64,000 nucleotides of DNA from JAUCQB01 sp964586235 (GTDB lineage: Bacteria; Planctomycetota; Phycisphaerae; UBA1845; PWPN01): assembly GCA_964586235.1 (NCBI GenBank), contig CAZPIO010000011.1, forward strand, positions 1-64,000. The letters run 5' to 3'. The translations under genes were made by a program, and so were the position numbers. Below are positions 1-10,527 of this stretch, one piece after another (the first letter of the stretch is position 1; every line of letters starts with the position of its first letter). The notes beneath the pieces were generated by a model that saw only the letters and a list, made by a program, of their open reading frames with translations, ran no database searches and was not told where the DNA came from.

Positions 1-2
1 TG

Positions 3-773
3 GATGGACAGCAACCGTTTCGCCACATCAAGGGCTGGTACAACATGCTTGGCTATGCGGCTCTGAGCTATGACGGCTGTTATGCCGCCAGCCAGGAGGA
101 TGTCGACAAGCACAAGCGGGTCAAGCTCCCGCCGAACACCCAGGCCATCGGCGTGGACGTCTATCATTACTGGTTCCACAAGCACAGCCCCTTCGACCCG
201 GCCGACCTGTCGATCCCGCGCGAGAAGGTCCGCGCCCACAGCGACGAGTGGCAGCGGATCCGCACCAGGTCCTACCCCGAGGGCCTTGAGGTCCGCGTGT
301 GCGAGAATGCCAAGGACCCCGACACCTGGATTCCCGAGTGCTGGAACGACACGCATGCCTTGATGAGCGGCATCGAATTGGCTGGGGCGGGAAACGCCAT
401 GATGTGGTACATTGGCGTGTCCGGCCAGATTGACAACTCCGGCGGCGCGGCGACCTATACGACGCCCGTCGAGACCATGCAGGCCTACTACGACGAACTG
501 AAGACCGGCCCATGGGTGGCCCTGGCCTGGTGGATATTCGGCACCGATAGGGACACGCACGGTGGTCTCGAGTACTACGACAGGACGCTGAAACACTACA
601 CCCCTGCCCACCCAGAGGGCGAGCCCTATTCACAGGAGATGCTCGACTATTGGCACGACGAGTACGTGGCCTTCAAGAAGCGGATATTCAATGATGTGGT
701 CTACAATCAGTTCCGCCACCTGAACGGCCCGGCGCCCGTGACGACGCCGGCCCCGGCGGCGCCCGCAAGATAG
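3..773 (+). CDS. Secreted glycosidase-like protein, C-terminal part (5' partial)
   Basis: The reading frame is open from the left edge of the window, so the gene begins outside it; an internal ATG lies at 45. The visible part is about 256 residues, rich in Trp and Tyr (WYNMLGYAALSYDG, MMWYIGVSGQIDN, WVALAWWIFGTDRD), which resembles the sugar-binding face of a TIM-barrel glycoside hydrolase. It ends in a Pro/Ala-rich tail. I do not recognise a specific family, and no catalytic residues can be assigned. It lies 18 bp upstream of a secreted phosphoesterase on the same strand, so the two may be co-transcribed. Confidence 0.6.
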   Translation, partial: DGQQPFRHIKGWYNMLGYAALSYDGCYAASQEDVDKHKRVKLPPNTQAIGVDVYHYWFHKHSPFDPADLSIPREKVRAHSDEWQRIRTRSYPEGLEVRVCENAKDPDTWIPECWNDTHALMSGIELAGAGNAMMWYIGVSGQIDNSGGAATYTTPVETMQAYYDELKTGPWVALAWWIFGTDRDTHGGLEYYDRTLKHYTPAHPEGEPYSQEMLDYWHDEYVAFKKRIFNDVVYNQFRHLNGPAPVTTPAPAAPAR

Positions 774-791
774 AAGGAGTGTACAATCCTC

Positions 792-2279
792 ATGACATCA
801 CAGGTCAATGTGTTCGCGGCCCGGCCGCACCGTATTGTCATCTCGGCTGGACTGCTGCTCGTTGTCGCGGTCGGTGCTTTGGCAGCCGCGCGCGTTGAAG
901 TCACTCAGCCTCAGACCACTCCTGCGAGGATCGCGGCTCCTCAAACGCCACCCTACGGCCCGACCGCGAGCCCCGACCGCATCGTGCTGACCTGGTGCGG
1001 CGATCCGAGCACGACCATGGCGGTCACCTGGCGCACTTCCACAGAGGTCCGCAACGGACTTGCTGAGATCGCGCCGGCCGAGCTGGGTCAGCGGTTCTAC
1101 CAGGAATTGAACGGGGCTGAGTACAAGAAGATCACGTTTGATAACGAGCGGCGGAGCGTCGAGGCGCGAACCACGGTCTTCGAATCCGCCGGACCGGAAT
1201 GCTGCTACCACGAAGCTCGTCTCACCGCCCTTGTTCCTGGCACGAGGTACGTCTATCGTGTGGGCGACGGGGTCAACTGGTCTGAATGGTTCCAGTTCCG
1301 GACCGCCAGAAGCGAGGCGGCACCTTTTCGGTTCATCTACTTCGGAGACTCCCAGGACTCCCTCAAGCCGATGTGGTCGTGGGTGTTCAGGGCGGCGATT
1401 CTGGCGGCTCCAGATGCGGCCTTCACGCTTCACGCCGGCGACCTGACCACCAGCCGGGGCGACGATGCCGAGTGGGGGGAGTGGTTCGCGGCCGGCGGCT
1501 GGGTGAACGCAACAGTCCCGGTCATTGCGACTCCCGGCAATCACGACTATTTCAAGACGGCCCCTGACGGAAGCCCCGGCAGCTACCTGGAGCCACACTG
1601 GCGGGTCCAGTTTACGCTGCCCGAGAACGGCCTGCCTGGCCTGGAAGAATCGTGCTACTATGTCGACTACCAGGGAGTGAGGATCATCTCGTTGGACTCC
1701 AACGTGCGGCGCGAAGAGCAAGCCCAATGGCTGGATCGCGCCCTGTCAACCGATCCGGCGCGATGGGTGATCGTGACCTGCCATCATCCCGCCTACTCGG
1801 TCGCCAATAACCGTCGTGGAGGCGTGCGGACGCAGTGGCAGCCGGTATTCGACAAGCACGACGTGGACCTTGTGCTGACCGGACATGACCATGCTTACAG
1901 CCGCACCGGACTTGTGCGCGGGGGCAACGACTCGGCCCCCGTCGAGGGCCGCGGAGAGGGCACCGTCTACGTCGTGTCCGTCGCCGGCCCGAAGATGAAC
2001 TGGCCCACCGTTGGAGCGGGTGAGCCAACCGGATTCGCCAAACGCGAGGCGGAGGACACGCAGTTCTTTCAGATCATCTCCGTCGACGGTGACAAGCTGC
2101 GATACGAGGCCTGGACCGCCACCGGCGTCCTCTATGACGCATTTACGCTCGCCAAACATGGCCAGGGCAAGAAGGATCTGATCGAGCAGATCCCTGACAC
2201 ACCCGCGCGACGTCGAGGCAAGGTCGGATCGGCATCCGGACCGGACCGAAAGGCGGTGTTGGTTCCGGAGCAGAAGTAG
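792..2279 (+). CDS. Purple-acid-phosphatase-like metallophosphoesterase, secreted or membrane-anchored
   Basis: 495 aa. The N-terminus has a hydrophobic signal or anchor segment at about residues 14-33. A fibronectin-like N-terminal domain typical of purple acid phosphatases follows, starting near the segment DRIVLTWCGDPSTTMAVTW. The metallophosphoesterase domain shows all the metal-ligand blocks in order: FGDSQ, HAGDLT, PGNHDY, TCHHPAYS and TGHDHAYSR. The family hydrolyses phosphomonoesters or phosphodiesters, here outside the cytoplasm. The start is supported by GAAGGAG about 12 bp upstream. It directly follows a secreted glycosidase-like gene. The family call is strong; the substrate is unknown. 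Confidence 0.9.
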   Translation: MTSQVNVFAARPHRIVISAGLLLVVAVGALAAARVEVTQPQTTPARIAAPQTPPYGPTASPDRIVLTWCGDPSTTMAVTWRTSTEVRNGLAEIAPAELGQRFYQELNGAEYKKITFDNERRSVEARTTVFESAGPECCYHEARLTALVPGTRYVYRVGDGVNWSEWFQFRTARSEAAPFRFIYFGDSQDSLKPMWSWVFRAAILAAPDAAFTLHAGDLTTSRGDDAEWGEWFAAGGWVNATVPVIATPGNHDYFKTAPDGSPGSYLEPHWRVQFTLPENGLPGLEESCYYVDYQGVRIISLDSNVRREEQAQWLDRALSTDPARWVIVTCHHPAYSVANNRRGGVRTQWQPVFDKHDVDLVLTGHDHAYSRTGLVRGGNDSAPVEGRGEGTVYVVSVAGPKMNWPTVGAGEPTGFAKREAEDTQFFQIISVDGDKLRYEAWTATGVLYDAFTLAKHGQGKKDLIEQIPDTPARRRGKVGSASGPDRKAVLVPEQK

Positions 2280-2473
2280 CGACCCTGGTGCCCGCGGCTG
2301 CCCGAACCTGGCTGCCAGGATCTCGGGATTCATTCGTGGCGGCGTTGCCTGGGAGCTTCATTCGCAGGCAGTCCGGGCGGCGCCGGGAGAGCACCTGCGG
2401 GTGCGGCCGGATGTGATCGAACGGACAACTCCCGCCCCGTGTCAACTCTAAGTCCTTGGGCGTTGGGGATTTA

Positions 2474-2503
2474 GACAAACAAGAGCGGCCCCGTCCGGGG
2501 CCG
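2474..2503 (-). terminator. Intrinsic terminator after tRNA-Lys
   Basis: On the minus strand, just past the 3' end of the tRNA, an 8-bp GC stem (CGGCCCCG/CGGGGCCG) is followed by CTCTTGTTTGT. This fits a rho-independent terminator for the single tRNA transcript. Confidence 0.6.
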
Positions 2504-2510
2504 TGCGAAA

Positions 2511-2583
2511 TGCGTCCTGAAGGACTCGAACCTTCAACCCTCTGATTAAGAGTCAGATGCTCTACCAATTGAGCTAAGGACGC
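2511..2583 (-). tRNA. tRNA-Lys(CTT)
   Basis: A 73-nt cloverleaf reads on the minus strand. The acceptor stem is GCGTCCT/AGGACGC with discriminator A. The D arm is GCTC/GAGC. The anticodon stem is TCTGA/TCAGA around loop CTCTTAA (anticodon CTT). The T arm is GAAGG/CCTTC around TTCGAGT. CCA is not encoded. All stems pair fully. Confidence 0.96.
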
Positions 2584-2892
2584 ATTTGAGGAATGCGACA
2601 CGTATTTATACCTCAAGCGACCGGGATTGACAAGGATGGCTGGCGTTCGGCTTCTTTGGACTCAGCCCGCTGTGGCCATGGGACCGCCCCGAGGCGCTTC
2701 GTGGGACGCGTCGCTCTATGCCGACGCGATGGGCTGGCGCGGGCTGCGTCAGCTTGCCTCTCCGGCGAAGTCAGACGATAGTCACCTCCCATGGCAGCGT
2801 CTCGAAACCGGGCTGGCCATGGCCTGGCGCGGTCGAGTTGCGTCTTCGCGGCCGGTCCGGAAACGGACCCGAATCTCAGGAGAATCACCGAA

Positions 2893-5133
2893 ATGACACC
2901 CATCTGCCTGCTGATCGCATGGATTTGCGGCGGCATCGTCCCGGCCGCCTCGCCAGACGTCACCATCGTGGTCAATCGCGGCGCATACCGGACCGCCGAG
3001 CAGGCCGCCAACGACGAGGCCAACGTCAAATGGGATGACGGCCAGGATGCCGACGACATCATCTGCACCGAGAACTTCGCCGCTCTGGAATTGCAGCGCT
3101 ACCTGCGGATCATGGCCGGACCCGAAGGACAAGCCGATTACGAGATCGTCGACGACGACCAGGTGCCGGCCGAAGGCCGCCTTATCCTCATCGGCAATCC
3201 GCAAACCAACAAGGCGCTCACTCGCGGCGCCCTGAAGTCGACCCTGGGACCGACTGAAGCCGGCTGCGAGGGGCTCGGACGGGAAGGCTACGTCATCAGT
3301 TGCCCCCCGCGAGTGATGTACCCGAGTGGCATCCGGTTTGCTATGCACATCGGCGGAGAGGGGCGCATTGGCACACTCTACGGCGTCTACCGCTTCCTCG
3401 ATCACTTGGGTGTCCGCTGGTTGGCGCCCGGACCGAACGGAGAGGAAGTGCCTCGCCCCTCTTCCTTTAAACTGCCCCTCTCCGTGAACATCAGGGAGAA
3501 GCCGGCCTTCGTCACTCGCGGCTTCCACGCCTGGGAGGATCGCGGCGACCCCGACTTCTTCGACTGGATGGCCCGCAACCGGATGAACTACTGGTGCGTG
3601 CAGGTGCCTGACAAGGCCGCGCTCAAGAAACGCGGCATCCAGATGAACTGCGGCGGACATCTGCTCATGCACCGGTTCATCAGCCCGGCCGCCGCGTATC
3701 CGTACAACCACGCCGGCTTCACCGGCGACGACAACCTCCCGGCCGATCCGTACCCGGCCAGCCCGGATTATAAGGGCGACACCAACAACGACGGCAGGCT
3801 CACTTACAGCGAAGCCCACCCCGAGTGGTACGGTCTGATCGCCGGGAAACGAAGCTTCCGCATCCAGGGCGACTTCGGCGACAACTTCTGCACCTCCAAT
3901 CGCCATGCCTGTGATGAATTCTTCAAGAACCTCGTGCAGGACCTCATCGACGGTGAGTGGAAAGACGCCGACAGCATCAACTTCTGGACGCTCGACGCCG
4001 GCAAGTGGTGCCAATGCGACTCCTGCAAGGCCCTCGGCACACCCACCGACCGAAATCTGCTGCTCGTTCATCGGCTGCGCCAGGAGATGAAGCAGGCCGC
4101 CGGCCAGGGGCGGCTGCACCGCAACATCCGCATCTACTTTCTGGCCTACTCGGACGTCATCGAACCGCCGACACGGCCGCTTCCGCCCGACTTCGACTAC
4201 GACAACTGCATCGCGACCTTCTTCCCCATCCGCCGCTGCTACGTTCACCGCTTCGACGACGCGGCCTGCACCGAGTTCAACCGGGCCTACATGAACCACT
4301 TCATCAACTGGTTCATCAACCCGGACCGCCATTACCGCGGTCAGATTTTCATCGGCGAATACTACAACGTGAGCCGGTACAAGTGCCTGCCCATCGTTTT
4401 CGACCGCACCATGTCGATGGACATGCCTTACTACTACAGCCAGGGCGCCCGGCACATGCACTACATGCACTGCACGACGGGAAACTGGGGAACGAAGTCT
4501 TTGACCAACTGGCAGTTCGCGCGCACGCTGTGGGATCCGAAGCTCGACGCCAAGGCCCTGCTCGACGAGTACTTCACACGCCGCTACGGGCCCGCGGCCG
4601 GCGCCATGCGCCAACTGTACGACCGACTCGACACCGCTCTGTCCAACGCCACGCCGCTTAAGTATCATCTGGCCGACCGGCTCAACCGCAATGACAAGGA
4701 CCTTTTCCCTACTCGCCACCTGAAACACGAGCCCACCCGCTTCGACGCCGACGACGGCCCCGACCTGGTGGAAATGACTGCCGCGATCGACGAGTGTCTG
4801 GCGATGGTGGAACGCGTGCGGTCGCAGCAGTGGCCCGAGCAGGTCCGGTTGCGGATCGTCGAGGATGCCGGCCCCATCCGCTACGCCGCCAACACCCTGC
4901 ACTTTTTCGATGTCCTGGTTCGCGCGACCCAACTGGCTCGCGAGGGCCGGCGCAAGGAAGCCGCCGAACTGATCCCTGAAATGAAAAGACTCGCCGAGGC
5001 CCTGCAAGCCGACAAGACCAGCGCGAGATGGTCCTCTTCGCACGCCAGTGCCGCCGACGGCCTGGAGGCCAGCCTGGTCAAGAAGACTTACGAGCGGTTG
5101 TTGTCAGACCTGGGCGGCCAGGAGAACAAGTAG
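2893..5133 (+). CDS. DUF4838 domain-containing secreted protein
   Basis: 746 aa from an ATG preceded by CAGGAGAATCACCGAA; the frame is open further upstream to 2791, but this start gives both a ribosome site and a signal peptide (MTPICLLIAWICGGIVPAAS). The DUF4838 family is seen in LQRYLRIMAGPEGQADYEI, LILIGNPQTN and GTLYGVYRFLDHLGVRWLAP, an N-terminal domain like that of GH20/GH67-type glycosidases. A long C-terminal barrel-like region follows, with DAGKWCQCDSCKALG. Members are common in planctomycetes and Bacteroidetes and are thought to act on polysaccharides; activity here is unproven. A very long antisense frame across this gene is a codon-bias shadow. Confidence 0.85.
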   Translation: MTPICLLIAWICGGIVPAASPDVTIVVNRGAYRTAEQAANDEANVKWDDGQDADDIICTENFAALELQRYLRIMAGPEGQADYEIVDDDQVPAEGRLILIGNPQTNKALTRGALKSTLGPTEAGCEGLGREGYVISCPPRVMYPSGIRFAMHIGGEGRIGTLYGVYRFLDHLGVRWLAPGPNGEEVPRPSSFKLPLSVNIREKPAFVTRGFHAWEDRGDPDFFDWMARNRMNYWCVQVPDKAALKKRGIQMNCGGHLLMHRFISPAAAYPYNHAGFTGDDNLPADPYPASPDYKGDTNNDGRLTYSEAHPEWYGLIAGKRSFRIQGDFGDNFCTSNRHACDEFFKNLVQDLIDGEWKDADSINFWTLDAGKWCQCDSCKALGTPTDRNLLLVHRLRQEMKQAAGQGRLHRNIRIYFLAYSDVIEPPTRPLPPDFDYDNCIATFFPIRRCYVHRFDDAACTEFNRAYMNHFINWFINPDRHYRGQIFIGEYYNVSRYKCLPIVFDRTMSMDMPYYYSQGARHMHYMHCTTGNWGTKSLTNWQFARTLWDPKLDAKALLDEYFTRRYGPAAGAMRQLYDRLDTALSNATPLKYHLADRLNRNDKDLFPTRHLKHEPTRFDADDGPDLVEMTAAIDECLAMVERVRSQQWPEQVRLRIVEDAGPIRYAANTLHFFDVLVRATQLAREGRRKEAAELIPEMKRLAEALQADKTSARWSSSHASAADGLEASLVKKTYERLLSDLGGQENK

Positions 5134-5161
5134 TCGTCTGCTGAAGTGACCCCGGCGCGCG

Positions 5162-5191
5162 AAAAAACCCGCAGTCTTTCGACCCGCGGGT
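5162..5191 (-). terminator. Terminator of the 5S rRNA transcript
   Basis: Read on the minus strand, a stem ACCCGC/GCGGGT is followed directly by TTTTTT, about 20 nt beyond the 3' end of the 5S gene. This is a good rho-independent terminator and closes a one-gene transcript. Confidence 0.7.
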
Positions 5192-5210
5192 CTCCGCTAC
5201 AAAACACAAA

Positions 5211-5320
5211 TGTCGGCAGTCACCTACTCTCGCCCCGTGGGACTACCATCGGCCGTCTGGGCTTCACTACCGTGTTCGGAATGGGAACGGGTGTTTCCCC
5301 AGACGCATTAGCCACCGACA
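5211..5320 (-). rRNA. rrf: 5S ribosomal RNA, stand-alone gene
   Basis: About 110 nt on the minus strand. The ends pair (TGTCGG...CCGACA) and the conserved 5S core is present, including CCGTTCCCATTCCGAACACG (loop B/C) and GATGGTAGT...GGGGCGAGAGTAGGT (loops E/D). No 23S sequence lies upstream: the next 300 bp hold a promoter and then rplU on the other strand. The gene is therefore transcribed on its own. Confidence 0.95.
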
Positions 5321-5327
5321 AAAGACT

Positions 5328-5355
5328 ATATTACCCATATCGGCCGGACTGTCAA
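5328..5355 (-). promoter_or_regulatory. Sigma-70-type promoter for 5S rRNA
   Basis: On the minus strand a perfect -35 TTGACA (5350-5355) is separated by 16 bp from -10 TAATAT (5328-5333). Seven bases later the mature 5S sequence begins. Position and near-consensus boxes make this a strong promoter. Confidence 0.85.
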
Positions 5356-5636
5356 GACCGGCCGGCAAGGCTCCTGGGGCACGGTGGTCTGACCCGCCCG
5401 GTCCAAGGGATCGCGTTCGTAACTAATTTCTAATAAAGGACTTAGCGCATCAAGTCCGAACTCGCTGAAAACAGCGGACCCCAGGCAGGTCGGCATTCCT
5501 TGACCGCAGGCCCGGTCTCCGCCATAATATGGAGCTCGGAAATTCGGAGACAAGTGACCACGCGAGACGACCCGGATCCGGCGATCTGACCCGGTCGTTT
5601 CCACCGTTGATTGGCCCTCGAGCTGGAGTTCCACAG

Positions 5637-5951
5637 GTGTACGCGATCATTGAAGACGGCGGCCGGCAGTACAAGGTTTCCAAGGGCGACAAGATCTACG
5701 TGGATCTCCGGGACCTCCCCGAAGGCCAGGATACAATCGAGTTCTCCAACGTCCTGGCACTCGGCGACGGGGCCAACGCCCGCATCGGCCAGCCCTTCGT
5801 CGAGGGCGCGAAGGTCGTCGCCACGGTCAACGGCCGGGTCAAAGCCCAGAAGTTGACCACCATCCATTTCCGCCGCCGCAAGAACTACCGCAAGAAAATC
5901 GGCCACCGCCAGAAACACCTGGCCGTCGTCATCAGCGACATCGTCGGCTGA
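5637..5951 (+). CDS. rplU: 50S ribosomal protein L21
   Basis: 104 aa, the usual length. It starts at GTG with GGAG 8 bp upstream and begins VYAIIEDGGRQYKVSKGD, the standard L21 start. The C-terminus has the conserved basic block FRRRKNYRKKIGHRQ. L21 binds 23S rRNA in the large subunit. The usual partner rpmA (L27) does not follow; downstream is a non-coding tract with hairpins. The frame is open upstream to 5529, but that extension does not resemble L21. Confidence 0.95.
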   Translation: MYAIIEDGGRQYKVSKGDKIYVDLRDLPEGQDTIEFSNVLALGDGANARIGQPFVEGAKVVATVNGRVKAQKLTTIHFRRRKNYRKKIGHRQKHLAVVISDIVG

Positions 5952-6100
5952 CCCCGCCTGCAAGTGGTGCCGACGCCCTCGTCGGCACGAACAGCCCCCC
6001 GCCACAGTGCTCGCGCGAGCGACCGCCCAATGTCAGAACCCGGAGCGCAACAACTCTTTGCATCAAGGAGGCTTCAGATGCGATGAGGGGCGCTCACGTT

Positions 6101-6222
6101 GAGCCCCGTTCACGGGGCTTACCCGCCGGAGGCGGGCTTATAGGCCAGCCCTTGTAGGGCTGGTTCAGAGCAAGCGATCGATTTTTCTCTTATCTTCTTT
6201 TTCCGGCCGGCTTTAGCCGGCC
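6101..6222. repeat. Cluster of four short palindromic hairpins
   Basis: Four GC-rich hairpins stand in about 120 bp: GCCCCGTTCACGGGGC (near 6103-6118), CCCGCCGGAGGCGGG (6122-6136), CCAGCCCTTGTAGGGCTGG (6145-6163) and GGCCGGCTTTAGCCGGCC (6205-6222). The first three are joined by short TTA/TATA spacers. No coding sequence is seen between rplU and the riboswitch (5952-6450). These look like REP-type palindromes; some may end rplU transcription, although no long T-tract follows directly. Confidence 0.6.
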
Positions 6223-6450
6223 GAGCGAGACGCTTGACGCAAAAGGTTGGCAAGCGACGGGCCAGCCCGCGAAGCAGTCGCACGATGAGAAGCCCACTCG
6301 TTCGCGGTCGCCACGGCCTGCCCGCCGTGGCCGGCGACTAGGCTCGGGCTTCTGAAAGAGCCGCCTGAACGGTCACGGACCCGGCACCCGGATGGCCCCC
6401 CCAGCCGCGGTCTTGCGGTCCGCTGAGCCCCGGCCTACACTCAATCTGTT

Positions 6451-6583
6451 CGCCGGGAGTGACTGGCACGCGGCCAGTCTGAGATGGGCGACGCGACCGG
6501 TCGCCGTACCCCTGGAACCTGATCAGTGAAACCCGCCGGTGCCCGACAGCCGGCCTGGCGGGGGGACCTGCGTAGGGAAGGCG
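6451..6583 (+). promoter_or_regulatory. TPP riboswitch (THI element) upstream of thiC
   Basis: The conserved blocks are in order: CTGAGATGGGCGA (from 6479), GGAACCTGATCAG (6514-6526) and GCGTAGGGAAG (6570-6580). CGCC (6451-6454) can pair with GGCG (6580-6583) to close P1, and GACTGG/CCAGTC forms the next stem. The arm between CTGATC and the AGGGAA block is longer than usual and holds a CCCGCC/GGCGGG stem. It lies 115 bp before thiC, so it likely shuts off thiC when thiamine pyrophosphate is plentiful. Confidence 0.9.
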
Positions 6584-6697
6584 AGAGCACCCCGAACGGC
6601 CGATCAGTTCACGGCCAGCGACTCCCGCTCCCCGAGTCAGTATGCCAAACCACGGGCGGTCAGGTCATGCGCCGCCCGGCTGAGAGGATGAGTCACC

Positions 6698-8515
<1,818 letters not shown>

Positions 8516-9516
8516 ATGCGGGGACGCCCGCCACGGTCGCCACGGCGGACCAGGACGGGTAAACTCCGAGACGGAGACGCCGAGAGAAGAAGGCGGAGGT
8601 TCTCCATCTTAACTTTTGGGTTCGTTCTGCGCGGCGGGGCCGCGTAGGGTGGAGGGTGGGGAGAGAAGACGCGGGGACGCAGTGACGGGGAGACGCGGAG
8701 ACGGGGAAAGGCGCGACAGAAGTTCTCCAGCTTAACGTTGAAGATGGGTTCGTTTCGCAGAATGAGCGGTCAGCAATCAGGTCGCCACGAGTCCGCCGCT
8801 GGCGAGACCCGCCGCGGCGGGGCGAGTCCCCGCTGCGGTCGGCGGTCAGCGGGGCGAGGCCGATCGCAGGATTTCACTTTTCAAAGAGCGCGGGACGCGA
8901 GGCGGGCGGGTGTCGGTTGGCGCGCAGGCTGTCCGCTGGTCCCGTTGAGGGGGTAACACGGCGGGCGCCCCGGAGGAACGGATGAAGGCGGAACGCGGAG
9001 GGATGAATCAAGGCAGAAGGCAGACAGAAGGCGTGGTCCGCAGATTGTGGGGGAGGGGGGAAGAAGACGCCCGCCACGGTCGCCACGGCGGACCAGGGTC
9101 GCCACGGCGACAAGGACGGGTAAACTCCGACACGGACACCGAGACACGGCGACGCGGAGAGAGACGAAGGCGGAAGGACGCTGGATTGTCCATTTGGTGG
9201 AGAGACTGGTCGAGCGGCCGGCGCAGGAGCACAAGACTCGGCATGGCGGATGATCCTGCCGGCCTTCAGCATCGCTCCGAGCCCTTTTCGGTGGAAGCCC
9301 TGGTCTGTTCGTGCGAGGACGCGAAAGAGCGTTGAACCACGGAGTACGCCGAGGACGCGGAGGAACACGCGGAGACAGCCGAGCCCGAAGGGCTGCCTAC
9401 ACAACGCATCGGATGGTAGATGCTACTATTAGCCAGCAGCGGAGAATTAGCTACGTCCCCGTTTCGATACCCACCTGCCCGGTGACAGCTATGCTGCGCA
9501 TGGTGCTGGTGGGCGC
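8516..9516. repeat. Non-coding tract of degenerate direct repeats
   Basis: No credible gene is seen between thiC and the next minus-strand gene. A unit GACGCCCGCCACGGTCGCC... ending in GACGGGTAAACTCCGA occurs at about 8523-8570 and again at about 9066-9130, where the second copy has an internal duplication of GGTCGCCACGG. Between and after them are purine-rich units of the type GACGCGGAGACG, and at about 9333-9385 an ACCACGGAGTACGCCGAGG series of CACGGAG-like units. Such units recur between genes in many environmental genomes. Confidence 0.65.
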
Positions 9517-10380
9517 TTACGGCCCGGTTGCAGTTGCAGAAGCAGGAGAAATTGGTCGCTCCCTGCTGACGGCGTCTGGCAGCGGCTCGAGGCCGACGGC
9601 GAGGGGTATTTCCTCAAACTGCCATTTACCATCTGCAAAGTCTGCGGGGTCATCCTCGATGGTCAACGATTTCAGGACACCGGCGTCGAGCAGTGGGGAG
9701 ATGGTGACATCGTTGGACCACACCTCCCGTGCAAACAGCAACTCGCTAAGCTTCCGTGGATCCTCTTTCTGTATTCGTGCTGCGATCTCTTCCTTTTTGT
9801 TGATCAGGTCATCCGCGAATGATGGGGACGATGAGATGGTCATTAGTCGCCGCGCTTCCGCCTCTGGCAAAGCATCCAGGCGTAACGGGTCGAGGTCGGG
9901 AAGGCCCGCGAGTTCCTTGAGGGCCATAGCTTCTAGAGGCGACATCATCTCGCGAAACGGCCGGCGGCCCAGCTCAACAGATGCAATTCGTATACCTTTC
10001 ACCCAGTCATGAATCGCCCAGATCAGCGAGATAGACTGCCCCGGAGGAAGAACAAGATTGGCGTACGTTCGTCGAGGGGGCTGCCAGATTTCCCTGGGAG
10101 TCCAGTTGGCAGGAGGAAACGAGCCCGGGCCGGTCCATGGTTCGAGAGTGCGGAATTGGTAGACCACTTTGACCACACGGACGGTGTCATGCGTATCGTT
10201 CTTCACTCTCACGCCAAACGCTCCGCAAAGGGGAAGGTACTTGTCGCTTCGCCAACCTGCCGCGGGCGGTCGACTCCTTCGCTGAAGCCCGAGAAGCTCG
10301 ATGTCGCTTCTTGGCACTTGACTGCCACACAATGGACCCGCACAGACCGCGATCATCACCGATGAGATGCATGCTTTCAT
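9517..10380 (-). CDS. Secreted protein of unknown function
   Basis: 287 aa from an ATG with GGGAGTG upstream and a signal-peptide-like start (MKACISSVMIAVCAGPLCGS); the frame is open upstream to 10443 without a better start. The middle has a beta-rich segment (VRVKNDTHDTVRVVKVVYQF, LVLPPGQSISLIWAIHDW) of the kind seen in domains that handle neutral surface binding. The C-terminal half is charged and helical (DDLINKKEEIAARIQKEDP). I do not recognise the family. It lies 147 bp downstream of the giant secreted gene on the same strand and may be its distal operon partner. Confidence 0.6.
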   Translation of the reverse strand: MKACISSVMIAVCAGPLCGSQVPRSDIELLGLQRRSRPPAAGWRSDKYLPLCGAFGVRVKNDTHDTVRVVKVVYQFRTLEPWTGPGSFPPANWTPREIWQPPRRTYANLVLPPGQSISLIWAIHDWVKGIRIASVELGRRPFREMMSPLEAMALKELAGLPDLDPLRLDALPEAEARRLMTISSSPSFADDLINKKEEIAARIQKEDPRKLSELLFAREVWSNDVTISPLLDAGVLKSLTIEDDPADFADGKWQFEEIPLAVGLEPLPDAVSRERPISPASATATGP

Positions 10381-10527
10381 GTCAACACTCCCGGGGGGTC
10401 CTGGGACTGGATCCTGCTGCCTTGGCAATCCGCGCCAGAACACCCGCCCCGTACACTGCGCGCCGACTCGCCAGACCTAGACCGTGGGGAGAGGCAAGAG
10501 AAGACTCCACCGCGAGAGCGTGCGCTT

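Noticed and set aside
2782..5043. 753-codon open frame on the minus strand across the DUF4838 gene
   Set aside because: High-GC shadow of the plus-strand gene; no domain pattern, while the plus frame has a clear family and ribosome site.
6101..6222. CRISPR array
   Set aside because: The hairpins differ from one another and have no uniform spacers; no cas genes are present.
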